Assembly: GCA_963675135.1 (NCBI GenBank)
Contig: OY776120.1
Span: forward strand, 59,888,063 to 59,952,062
From: Galeopsis tetrahit
Taxonomy: Eukaryota > Streptophyta > Magnoliopsida > Lamiales > Lamiaceae
Reading direction: 5' to 3'
Length of the DNA stretch: 64,000 nucleotides
Below the pieces are notes generated by a model. That model saw nothing but the letters and a program-made list of their open reading frames with translations. It ran no database searches and was not told the origin of the DNA. Position numbers and translations under genes: made by a program. Shown here piece by piece: positions 10,501 to 19,457 of this stretch (its first letter is position 1; every line of letters begins with the position of its first letter).

Positions 10501-12188
10501 AAACTTCAGGAGCATTAAATGAGCAAGGAAGGACTCTAGCATCTGTAGAAATGAGGCTCACTGGCTCTGAGGATGTGGTGCTACCCACACTGGAAGCAAG
10601 GATTAGTGGTGTGGAAACTGGTCTCCAAACCATTTCCACTAAAGTACAAAAAGCCAAATCCACAATGGAATCCATATCAGAAGAGGTCAAGAAGGAACAA
10701 AAGCTGCTGAGAGACAATCATAATGCTAATGTCAAGGCTCTCAGGCTTACTGTCAAGCAAGCTCTTGGAAAGAAGACAGCACTGCAAAAGAAGAGAGTTG
10801 AAGAGCAAAGGCTAGCAATGGTAAAAGCAGCCTCTGAAAAATTTTCCCAAGAGGTATTGGCCAACATTGCTGAAGGTGCAGTGGCCAACCTCACTGAGCT
10901 TCTTAAAGCCCAACTGGATGCATCCCTGAAAGCAACCTTGGAGGAGGTTGTTCAACAAAAGATGAAGCCTGTTCTAGCTTTTCTTAGCTTGAGCAGTGAT
11001 AGGATGCAAAATATACATGATGAAAATGTATATTTGTTGGAAGAGATGAAGTCCCTAAACCAGGCCCAATCCCTAATGGCCACAACAATGAGTGAGCTAA
11101 AGCCCCAGTGCTTTGATGTTGCCAAAAAGGGGGAAAGGGAAAGAGCTAGAGCAAAAGGTGCCTTGGTGATTGGAAGCCCAGTCAAAGGAAAAGACAAAGC
11201 TGCTGAAACAAAAGGAAAAGAACCAGAAGTGCTGAACTTGGAAGAATTGGATGAAGAAGAACAATTGGCACTTGCATTGAAGAATTCAATGGCTTCAGCA
11301 CAAGAAGAAAGGATGAGGCTACAGCAGAGACCAGGTGGTGAGGTGTCTGGTTTGGACAAAGAAGCTGAAGGTGTTCAAACTAGAGGAAAGATCAAGAGGG
11401 CAAAAGGAAAAAAAAGACAAGCTGAGACATTTACTGACTTTCCCAACAGCCTTGATCTTCCACCTGAATTCAGAATTGATGATGATGAGCCTGCATCAAA
11501 GAAAGCCAAAGTTGCTGAAGAGCCCAAAATTGCTGAAAAGGAAAAGTCTTCTGAAACAGTCAATGTTGCTGAAGGTCCCAAGTCCACTGAAGATATTGAA
11601 GAACTGTTTGCTGAAGGATTTGGACCTGAACCTAAGAAGAAGACAAATGTCCTAGCTCATGATCCATCAAAGTTGTTTCATGAAGGGTATGGCAAAGACC
11701 CTGAAACACAACAGAAACTGGCCATGATGAGGGCCCAGGAGAAAATGGATTTGATGGATGAAGCACAAAGAGCAAGAGATAAGAGAAGAGCAAATTTTCA
11801 GAAACCAAGAAGAAGGAGAGCAACTTACAGCAAGATGAAGCCTCAGCTTTTAGTCCCAATGGACACCAAATATCCACACTTGGATAAATGGGTGCCAATT
11901 CAGCTGAATGATACATGGGAAGAGGCTAAAAGGGAGTTTGTCTATGACTACTATGTCATTGACAGATGGAATGGAGGAGATGTCAACTCTTCCTTTGCTG
12001 AGTTCATGATAGAATACTACAGAGAGCTATATCAACAATTACTTGCAGCTGCTGACATTGCAAGAATTGAACTCAATGCTCCCAAGCCCATCATCTACAT
12101 GCCTCCAAAGCTTGAAGGATGGATTGACCAAGCAAGGATCCTGAGGGAGTTCACAGAGATTCTCAAGCTGAACAAAATGACTCTTTGA
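7527..12188 (+). CDS. ORF3: giant accessory protein of a SIRE-like copia
   Basis: A single open frame of 1553 codons between pol and the 3' LTR, the place of the env-like ORF in SIRE elements. The start MAPKVRPEM is shared with E2. Layout: residues 1-280 globular, containing FGLP and LLIERFSHYS; 302-314 basic, NLS-like; ~397-408 a UIM-like motif; ~430-560 and ~690-740 rich in Pro, Glu, Asn and Ser with repeated PE; 579-700 a block strongly conserved in E3 (LLHFAGV, KTRFLTDE); ~963-1195 coiled coil; 1242-1254 a second UIM-like motif; 1379 to the end a conserved C-terminal domain. No signal peptide or membrane segment is evident, so it does not look like an envelope. A GGA to TGA change at 12186 removes the last 30 residues present in E3; the ancestral end is at 12278. 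Function unknown. Confidence 0.85.
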   Translation: MAPKVRPEMIIDFTNKALDLDFGYLSNKNNLHFEPIVSFESEDPEIKPTLRWLRRAGLQKFIEERPSSCLESYMAEFFAFLKWRGKPEDGEVSTRLSYIAEGEEEERFHKVKFSSEDLEGAFGLPYEGRNPEVYGTGHEDEIAQEWLLVPGPLSSTQNKKTLKPEFLNLFEVVAKSLLSNTGSLEQVSHPRIRIMAAVIDASDKGIKFDWRTFIMSEMMKEKVKFKVKSHNKVVLEGKLKYCTRASLLIERFSHYSQMQTFVKPLPAQKILFRKLSKKTEQRRMLMAKPAEEQVEEKPKMKKRTKARAVKTRKMSQLSSREASGASTEVDEVAEEGVSVPSDHSEELRLKYNETRQKLKGDKRIREVVPEKDGKGSGSSRASKRRAKPTEKVLELQEERSLQLALRESRAESRTKSKSRTSSSGSGTPESKVPEGQPKEANIPETQNPEPNSPETHVTPSNQPITPVDLSKRYSPEGSVQRSGIDVLADLAVDETRLMSPLDSSMLNYSKLLEHALNEPTPLSKAPSDSLLSKATGVPSFEPNLSEANPPELNLPEAAIRETTAHSPIAQSSPSNENEEEYTYESMLRGGAKATVDSLYPQLAEFPRIQKMFHDLRMLVDVKDKTLMEISQVIQDNGANWWQVEESRLLHFAGVMKTRFLTDEEVFAKLVAEKIIEEKERKVQGIKHPDSSSNDDDSPDDPSNPSNPNPPETPQANLPEPSQPKSSVADRLSNPPRTYHRKGSVSSEVLTKGGNTTKDTSANEGSSEPKAQPKDVEVPMIEASLIKAYSVSDELDTDQPLIIQDDSVAAEISTVISSQLPSLNLVEGEDAAGLGEGVEKEDRIKKSEGVMDEREVVITKIVSVPPYEGGISEEGHVILEVKSELQESLDERRPDSLGENILKEGRKEQVENEKKTADVSESYTKEIEGDECLFPNLFDLSNIAGISLDQIFADEFLTDAPIQVDTGSAQALLGMQSEKLDSLAHQVQSAHAETSGALNEQGRTLASVEMRLTGSEDVVLPTLEARISGVETGLQTISTKVQKAKSTMESISEEVKKEQKLLRDNHNANVKALRLTVKQALGKKTALQKKRVEEQRLAMVKAASEKFSQEVLANIAEGAVANLTELLKAQLDASLKATLEEVVQQKMKPVLAFLSLSSDRMQNIHDENVYLLEEMKSLNQAQSLMATTMSELKPQCFDVAKKGERERARAKGALVIGSPVKGKDKAAETKGKEPEVLNLEELDEEEQLALALKNSMASAQEERMRLQQRPGGEVSGLDKEAEGVQTRGKIKRAKGKKRQAETFTDFPNSLDLPPEFRIDDDEPASKKAKVAEEPKIAEKEKSSETVNVAEGPKSTEDIEELFAEGFGPEPKKKTNVLAHDPSKLFHEGYGKDPETQQKLAMMRAQEKMDLMDEAQRARDKRRANFQKPRRRRATYSKMKPQLLVPMDTKYPHLDKWVPIQLNDTWEEAKREFVYDYYVIDRWNGGDVNSSFAEFMIEYYRELYQQLLAAADIARIELNAPKPIIYMPPKLEGWIDQARILREFTEILKLNKMTL

Positions 12189-12807
12189 CCCAAAGGAACC
12201 AACCAGGAAGCCATGGAACTCAAGAAGAGAGTGTGGGCACAATATGGAATGGTGCCACCTCCTGAGGATGATCTCTAAGAATGGCTAAGTCTTCTGACTC
12301 TTTCTGGATAGAAAACTATCTTATCTGAAGATATTTTTGCTATGTGGTCAAATCTGCTGAAATTTGGACAAGCTTGCTGATGTGATATGCATTGATATGC
12401 TGTTTGCTCTAATATGATTTGGATTGCTCTGATACAAGAATTGTTGTTGATATCCAACATTCTACTATGATACTTGAAGTAGTTTGTTGCTCTGATCTTA
12501 TGTTTAGTATTTAGTTGTAATGAAATGTTAATGATGTCTTGAATTCATGCTCTGATAAGTTACTTTCAACTATCAACATGCTTGTAATGACTTTTATATG
12601 AATGATAGTTGAACACCTTTGAATCAAGATACATTGTTGCAGAAATCTCTCTATGCCTATCTTTGAAACCTACTTGCAACAAAAACAGTGAATACACTAA
12701 CACAGTGTCTTTTCAGGAATATTGACCTTAGTCATGTCTTCTGAAGATATATGTAATAGGTGTAGACAAGTCACTTTTGCATAGAATGTGTAGGTTTTGG
12801 CATCATC
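12189..12807 (+). other. E1 3' untranslated region
   Basis: Positions 12189-12278 still encode the ancestral ORF3 C-terminus (WAQYGMVPPPEDDL) after the nonsense codon. The rest up to the polypurine tract has no ORF and is rich in repeats of gctctgat-type words. E3 has a similar region at 62412-62727. Confidence 0.6.
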
Positions 12808-12820
12808 AAAAAGGGGGAAA
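12808..12820 (+). other. E1 polypurine tract
   Basis: AAAAAGGGGGAAA directly before the LTR, the expected plus-strand primer. E3 has AAAAAGGGGAAA at the matching site. Confidence 0.9.
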
Positions 12821-12821
12821 T

Positions 12822-14609
12822 TGTTGGGAATAAAATGACATATGTTTTGATTAAATACCAAAACCCCCTGAGACATGCCTAAATCTAGATGACTGTGTTC
12901 TAAGATTGTTAGAACACATAGCATAAGGCTAGATGAGAAGCTGATATGTTAGGCAGCTCTTAGATGACTAGATGCACAATGTGAGGGGGAACCTATACTT
13001 GGAAGATTATCAGGAACAAGTCTCCTCAAGGCTCAAATTCTGGAACAATCACTAAAGCAAAGGAAAACTCTATAGAACATCATATGCTCTGATCAGGAGA
13101 GTTGTCCAGAAGAGCTATCTCTATACAAGAACAAGATTGTAAAGCTCAAAAGGACAAGATTAGTCAAATGTTCTGATCAGGAGAGTTGTCCAGAGATGAT
13201 AACTCTGTGAAAACATCAGCTCTGAAGCTAAAAGACCAAATATGCTGATCAGGAGAGTTGTCCCAGAAGAGTTGTCTCAGCAAGTTTGAATCAGAACAAA
13301 GTTCTAATGTTTGAAGGTCAACCATGCTGAAGAGTTAGAGACAACCATACCCTAAAGAACTTCAATACAATGTGCTAAAATCATCTTGAAGTGAAGCAAA
13401 GGGAAAGAGTCAAATCATCTGAAGAAGAGCAAGCCAACTTTGCTGATAAGCAAATCTGCTGATAGTGATAAGGAGAGTTGTCCATTTGATAAGGAATGTT
13501 GTCCTATCATTGGATCAATCTTCAGAAGCCATGTCCAAGTCCTAACAAGAAGTCAAACATTGGGAAAAGTGTTGCAGAATGAAGACAAAGTCTTACAAGC
13601 CGTTTATTACCCAATTAAGGACATGTCACTATCAAGAATCTGTCTTCCAGTTTGAAGAACTCAAGGAAGACATTTATAGCAATTTGGGGCTGCCTCTCCA
13701 ACGGGCAAATCCTCATTTTGTCTATAAATACAAGGAGTGTGAAGACCATTTGAAGCATCCATTCTACATCCAACTGAGCAACTATTCTGAAAGCTTCAAA
13801 GTCTTCAAAAGACATTCTTAATCTTGAAACACTTCTTCTAAGCTGAACTCATTGTATATTCATACACAAAGCTTAGAGAGATATCCTATCTTTATACACT
13901 GATCTTCATTGTAAAGGATATCTCATTAGTTGGAACCTTACTTCAACCCTTACCTCTTTCAAGTGAGAAAGTGAGAAGGTTGTAGTAGTAGAAGTGGTAG
14001 GAGCTGACTGTTGAGAGAAGAACAGTTCAGTTCTGAGTTGAGAAGAGGGTACTAGGACTCTAGACATCCTAGGGATCAATTCACCAAGGAGTGGTGTTCT
14101 TGATCAAGTGCACCTTGGCACTATAAAACAAGTTAATTCCAAGAGTGAAGGAATTATCCTGTTAAATCAGGGAAAGTGGATGTAGGAGCTTGAGTCTCTA
14201 AACCACTATAACCTCCTGTGTTGATTTGCTTTTCAAGTACTTTCATTCATTCAACACTGCACACAAAACTGATCTTTCAAAAGATACATACTTAAAAACT
14301 GTGCAAAACTGTATTGGACAAGTTCCCTGATAACTGGACTGTATTGACAAAGTAATTTCAGAAACTTAAGGAGTCTAAACTTAAAGGGCCAACCACTATT
14401 CCGCACATATAACTCCCCTAGATAGTTATTCAACTAAGTACTCAATAGTGCTTAGTAGTTTGATTATCTTAGAAGAGTTAATCATCTTCAGCAGAGTTGT
14501 CCAAGACAACCTTGCTGAGCTCTGGTTTGATCATAAGTTGAAAAGATTTGCATACAAGTGTATTCCCCCCCCCCCATACACTTGTTATATACTCCTTTCA
14601 GGACCAACA
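12822..14609 (+). repeat. E1 right LTR
   Basis: A 1788-bp LTR starting TGTTGGGAAT after the polypurine tract and ending CCAACA at 14604-14609. Its U3 carries three exact copies of TCAGGAGAGTTG at 13093, 13177 and 13249, the reverse complement of a motif scattered through the internal region. A TATA box lies at 13723. The last 836 bp match 1-840. Confidence 0.95.
13723..13730 (+). promoter_or_regulatory. LTR TATA box (E1)
   Basis: TATAAATA in the context TCTATAAATAC. The same box occurs at 39057-39064 in E2 and 63595-63602 in E3. In E1 and E2 it lies about 15 bp downstream of a conserved ACGGGCAAATCCTCA block. Conservation supports it as the element promoter. Confidence 0.75.
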
Positions 14610-17472
14610 TGATATAAAGCTATTAAAGAAATGAATTGAAATATAATTAATACCTCTCAATGTTATAGAAGTCATCTTCGTATGAAAGTATAAAAATTCT
14701 TCTCAATGTTTTAAAGTTAATGTTACCCTCTATATTTATATAGAGGTATGAGTGTTGAAAACAAAAAAGTTGAAATAAAATTTATCAAATGAATGAAATA
14801 TTATTTTTAGAAATTTACCATAATTCTGTTAAAAATATTTTAATTAGTCATGAAATTTTTTGTGTTAAAAACTAATATCAGAATGTGGAAAAATATTTTA
14901 ATTAGTTGGCAAAATTAGATATTTAGAAAACTTTACTTAAAACAGTATTTGACAAAATTAAAAATTGAATATTATTTAAAAAGGAAACTTTACTTAATTA
15001 ATAAAATAGATTAAATTACATATTAAAGTTATTATATAAAAAGAAAACTTTACTTAATTAATGAAATATTATATTTATAAATATTCCTTTATTTTTCATG
15101 AAATTGACATATACTTATATGGTATCTCAGGAAATCAATAATTTTATATAAAATAATATCATAAAAGATGGTATGACTATAAATTTAATGATATTTTGAA
15201 GATTTATTTAAAATTGAATATGAAAAAAAAAATTAGATTGAGTAGATTAATAATTTTTTCGAATGTTAATTTTTTTTTTAATTTTAAATATAAATTTCGA
15301 ATTTTAAATAAAAATTTCAAAATCTAAATAAAATTGAATATGAAAAATAATTTTATATTAATTAAATTAAATATTTAGATTTTTCGTGGAATTAGCATAT
15401 ACTTATAAGGTAAGTTTATTGAAATTTTATCAAAATTATTTAACATATATGCCTATTATTTTCTACAATATCAAGTGTATTACATAATTATAATATACTA
15501 ACATGGAATTCAATAAATTATCAGGCTAAATACAATTATTCTCTATTATAGTGATAAGTTATTGCTAAATTAATGGGTATATTAAAATTTTACCTGCATT
15601 ACTCACTTAATCTTTTACCCTTTAACCTGTCATTAAAAAATGCCAAAAATATTTTAATTCATTTAAACTTTCCTTATATAATTTAACATGATTTACATAT
15701 AGACTAATTAATTTGTATTATATAGCTAAATTAATGGGTAAATTAAAATTTTATTAATCTAGTTTTCTTTTTTAATTTTATTAAAATTAAAAAAAAATGA
15801 ATTAAATTGGATTAAATAGATTGTATATGGAGTCTTTTAATTATATGTGGGCGACAATTGATTAAAAAAACGTTACAAAAAAATGCAATTAAGTAAATGC
15901 ATGTAAATTGAAAAAACTTTCCTTAGCCAAATTTGATTTTAAAAAATGTCAAAAAAAATTTAAATTGAAAAAAAATTCCTTATATAATTTCAACTTGATT
16001 TACAAATAGAGTAATTAACTTGTATTACATAGCTAAATTAATGGGTAAATTAAAATTTTATTTGCCTTTAACGTGTCATTAAAAATGTCGAAAATATATT
16101 AAATGGTAAAAACTTTCTTTATATAATTTTTACTTGATTTATATATAGACTAATTAACTTGTATTAAATAGCTAAATTAATGGGTAAAATAATTTTTTTA
16201 TTAATGTGTAAAAAAATCGAATTAAATTAGATTGTATGTGGACTCTTTTAATTATATGTGGGCCAGAGGCCCATTGATTAATAAAACCCTTAAATACATT
16301 ATTAGGGTTAAAACGTTACAAAAAATAATTGACATCTAACATTAATGAATGGAGAGGCGTCGACGAAGAGAACAGTAGTGGCAGGGGAGCCGGCAATGGA
16401 GTCTGAGGAAAAAACAGAGGATGACGGTGATGGCGGATGGGTTTACTTCATCCTAGTAAATGTAACTTATTTTTTTATGATTTTTTTTATATGTTTTTCA
16501 ATGTAATGACTGATGTAATTTTATTTTCAACTAAACAGAGGACGGCGGTGATGGCAGATGGCGAATTTATTTATTTTATATGTTTTTCAAGCAATTTTAA
16601 TTAGATCTACCTGCTGCAAAATTGGAATTGGTATGTTGTACGAAAATATAAACAGAAGATATATGTATATTTTAGATGCTAGGTGTATTTAAAAAGCAAA
16701 TTATAAAAAAAAAAAGACGACATCATAATTTTTTTTTTTTTTTGATCGGGCACAGGAGTACCAATTGCTAAAGATGCTAAATAAAAGAAAATAATATTAC
16801 GTATAAACACATCACAGTTCGAGAGTAAAAAATGATCTGTTGTCCAATTCGTTAGATCAATGTTGCTGAAGATGCTAAATAAAAGAAAAAAGGATTTGCT
16901 GTCAAATCCAGGAAGAGGATCAATCTTTGATGAACTGTTAGGTCTTAAACGCTTACATCCAAAAAAAAAAAAAAACTAAACTAAATATCTAAATTAAAAT
17001 AAAAAATATAGAATTTTTAGAATTACAGAATTACATCACCACAGAAGAAAAACAACAAAAACACTAACTACATATGAACCGTACAGAAGAGAGAAAAGAG
17101 ATTTGATGAGAATGACAAATGTACAAAAGAGAGAAAAGAGATTTGATGAGAATGACAAATAAAAATGACGAATTTATAGAGAAGATGAGAAAGACGTTAC
17201 AAATTTTATGGAATTGATCCGAAAGACACAATTCAATCTACAAATATCAACGATTAAGATTAAGAGTAATAAATGACAAATATTAAATAAAAATAATAAA
17301 TGGGGGTTACCATATTTATACAGAAGACCAAATGAACGACCAAGATCAAAATGTAGAAAACGATCCAAGGCCCAAAAATTTTCCCGCCGAAACTATAAAT
17401 GGTAAATGGTAATATGTAGGTGTATTATATATTTATAGATATACATATATTTGTACATTTTCATAATATATT
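14610..17472. other. AT-rich intergenic DNA with internal duplications
   Basis: No convincing gene. Between 15551 and 16320 several words recur about 400 bp apart (for example AGCTAAATTAATGGGTAAA, and CTTTTAATTATATGTGGGC at ~15834 and ~16242), suggesting a decayed segmental duplication. At 16350-16560 a less AT-rich patch holds two copies of an aacagagga...ggtgatggc segment about 115 bp apart. Direct repeats of ~40 bp lie at 17081-17160. Confidence 0.5.
17081..17160. repeat. 40-bp tandem duplication
   Basis: Two copies of a 40-bp unit beginning gtacagaaga (17081) and gtacaaaaga (17121), near identical. Confidence 0.8.
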
Positions 17473-17634
17473 TATGACATGTTTGATAACAAAGACTATT
17501 TAGATTGAATTAAAATGATATTTAAACTTTTAAATTTTAATGTATAATCTACCCTTAATCTAAGTTATCAAACAAACTATAAAAGATGAGATATAATTAA
17601 TCTAGGTTTAATTTAAGTTATCAAACATGACCTT
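17473..17634. repeat. MITE-like element, CATGTTTGATAAC termini
   Basis: Ends in inverted repeats: ACATGTTTGATAAC on the left and GTTATCAAACATG on the right, about 160 bp apart. Related copies with the same internal order occur near 23683, 24001 and 30031. No coding capacity. Superfamily not established. Confidence 0.55.
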
Positions 17635-18798
17635 ATGAAATTAGTTGTCCTAATTTTTATAATTAATTCTTTTGAAGTTATGTGAATTATCATGCTATAT
17701 TCCTTATTGATTAGTTATATATATCATTCATGTTATTTTGGTACTATATGTGTGAAAATAATATTTTTTTTTTTTTTGAATACTCTATATAAAAATAGGA
17801 TGTGAAAAAGTATAGATGGTCATTTTTATCATATTGTTTGACCACTGTCATTGAAAAATGGCGTATTTCTATAAATTTTCAATGAAAATAGAATATATAG
17901 CTTCCAAATTTTGAAGACCCGACATACCCAGTTGTAATTGTATTTCTAATTTTATTTAAACTTTGTGGAATATCTTATTTATTTTCACATTTAATTTGAT
18001 TGTGTGCATTTAAAATATAAGATATGGATTACGTATAAATATTTTTAAATTGTGTATTGATCGTACCCCCAAATTTAAAATCTTGGGTCCGCCACTGATC
18101 CATGGAATGGAACAACTGAAGTTTGTTGCAAATATTATGATAGAAGATATAATTTTAAGCGCGGGGAGGATACGAGACATTCGTCTTACACGTGCAAAAG
18201 AGACATCCATAACAAGTGCCAACCGACTCAAAAGTTGGTCCGTTAAGATTAAGAAGGTGAAGAGTTGAAGACTGAAGTAGTGAAGTGTTATAGTAATATT
18301 TAAATTTTAAAATTTTATTTAAGTCAAGTTTTAGCCAATTGTAATTCGTGTGAAGTGTTTATGTTTAGTAACTTTAGTTTTTTAAGTCAAGTGTTTATGT
18401 TTAGTAACTTTAGTTTATTTAAGTGTTTACTTTTAAATGTGAAGTGTTTCAGTTTATTTATTTCAAGTGTTTAAATTTTAAATTGAGTTTATTATTATTA
18501 ATTTTAGAAGGAAAAAGACAAAAATGTTGCAATAAACCAATAATATCAATTTAAAAAGAAAATGATACTAAAAATTACAACAATACAAAGTCTTAAACTT
18601 AAAAAAAATAATCGATTAAACCGTCGATTTGACCTGTTCAACTGCCAAACCAGCGGTTTAATTGAAACCAACGATTTTTATTTTGACTAACCGAAATCGA
18701 ACCGTAAAATATCGGTTAAGGTTCAATTTTTGAACCTTTTTGGTCAGTTCTAAGTTCTAACCGACCATGTCTAGCATATGAGTAACTAAAAAAATTTC
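17635..18798. other. AT-rich intergenic DNA
   Basis: No gene seen. Includes partly repeated words at 18290-18480 (AAGTGTTTATGTTTAGTAAC twice) and a patch near 18610-18770 with repeated ggttta/aaccg words, typical of old transposon termini. Boundaries cannot be set. Confidence 0.4.
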
Positions 18799-18886
18799 AA
18801 GTTTACTAGTGCTAAAGTATCACAACGTATAGTCGTGAGTCTAAGTTTACTAGTGCTAAAGTATCACAACGTATAGTCGTGAGCCT
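18799..18886. repeat. 44-bp tandem duplication
   Basis: Two consecutive copies of a 44-bp unit starting aagtttactagtgctaaag (18799 and 18843), differing at the t/c before the final ct. Likely a recent slippage or repair event. Confidence 0.85.
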
Positions 18887-19204
18887 AATCCATAAAACAG
18901 TAATTTCGTAGTAAAAATCCAACTTATTTGTACTATCGAGTAAACATTGAAGGAAAAAAAAAAAAAAAAAAAGATTTGATAATGCAAACAAAGATTCATT
19001 CCCCCTCGTGGCATCAAATGTCCAATAGCACATTCAACAACTTTACAAGAATTGACAAGCACAACAAATTTGGTCTAGAATAAACTAGACAGCACGTACT
19101 CTTTTAGGTGTAATGTAAAAACTAGTTTTAATACATCAGCATAAAATGGTGTAATTTCAATTTCAATACTCCATCTCATTGATAATGAAGAGTTAATCCA
19201 TTGT

Positions 19205-19210
19205 TTTATT
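19205..19210 (-). terminator. Candidate polyadenylation signal of the translocator gene
   Basis: TTTATT on the plus strand, AATAAA on the gene strand, about 250 bp after the stop codon. Only a position-based guess; plant signals are loose. Confidence 0.3.
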
Positions 19211-19457
19211 CCTACAATCTCAATTTTGCTCTCAACTTGAGAGGTAGAAAACAACCACGAAACGCCGCCTAATAGTTCATTATTACTAGTATCTACAAGT
19301 AAACCTGCTTCTGTTCCACTTGTAAATGTAGTTTAGCTTCGGTGTGTAGACCATAGATAAACGGTATAACTTCTTCGAATCAGTCACAGATCTTGAGAAC
19401 TTCTAGTTTGCTTTAGCTAAGTCATTGTAACACGCCTTACTCCTACTTCGGAGGTCT

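Larger units (their letters stand above)
1..14609 (+). mobile_element. Ty1/copia LTR retrotransposon E1 (SIRE/Maximus-like)
   Basis: Near-complete copia element; only the first part of its left LTR lies outside the window. In order it holds a partial LTR, a tRNA-iMet-type primer site, gag, pol (protease, integrase, RT, RNase H), a spacer, a giant third ORF, a polypurine tract and a full LTR. Integrase before RT defines copia. A gag with UBN2-like region plus zinc knuckle and a large ORF after pol are typical of the SIRE/Maximus lineage. LTR ends are TGTTGG...CCAACA. The base after the element is 14610, starting tgata, the expected 5-bp target duplication, but the left flank is not available to confirm it. 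gag-pol is broken, so the copy is non-autonomous. Confidence 0.93.

Noticed and set aside
10952..11359. 135-codon minus-strand ORF under ORF3
   Set aside because: Antisense shadow of the coiled-coil coding sequence; no independent signal.
7527..12188. Reading ORF3 as a viral-type envelope
   Set aside because: No signal peptide, furin-like site or membrane anchor seen; coiled coil and charged linkers dominate.
18050..18268. 72-codon ORF near ttgggtccgccactg
   Set aside because: The motif is typical of transposon debris; the peptide shows nothing recognisable.
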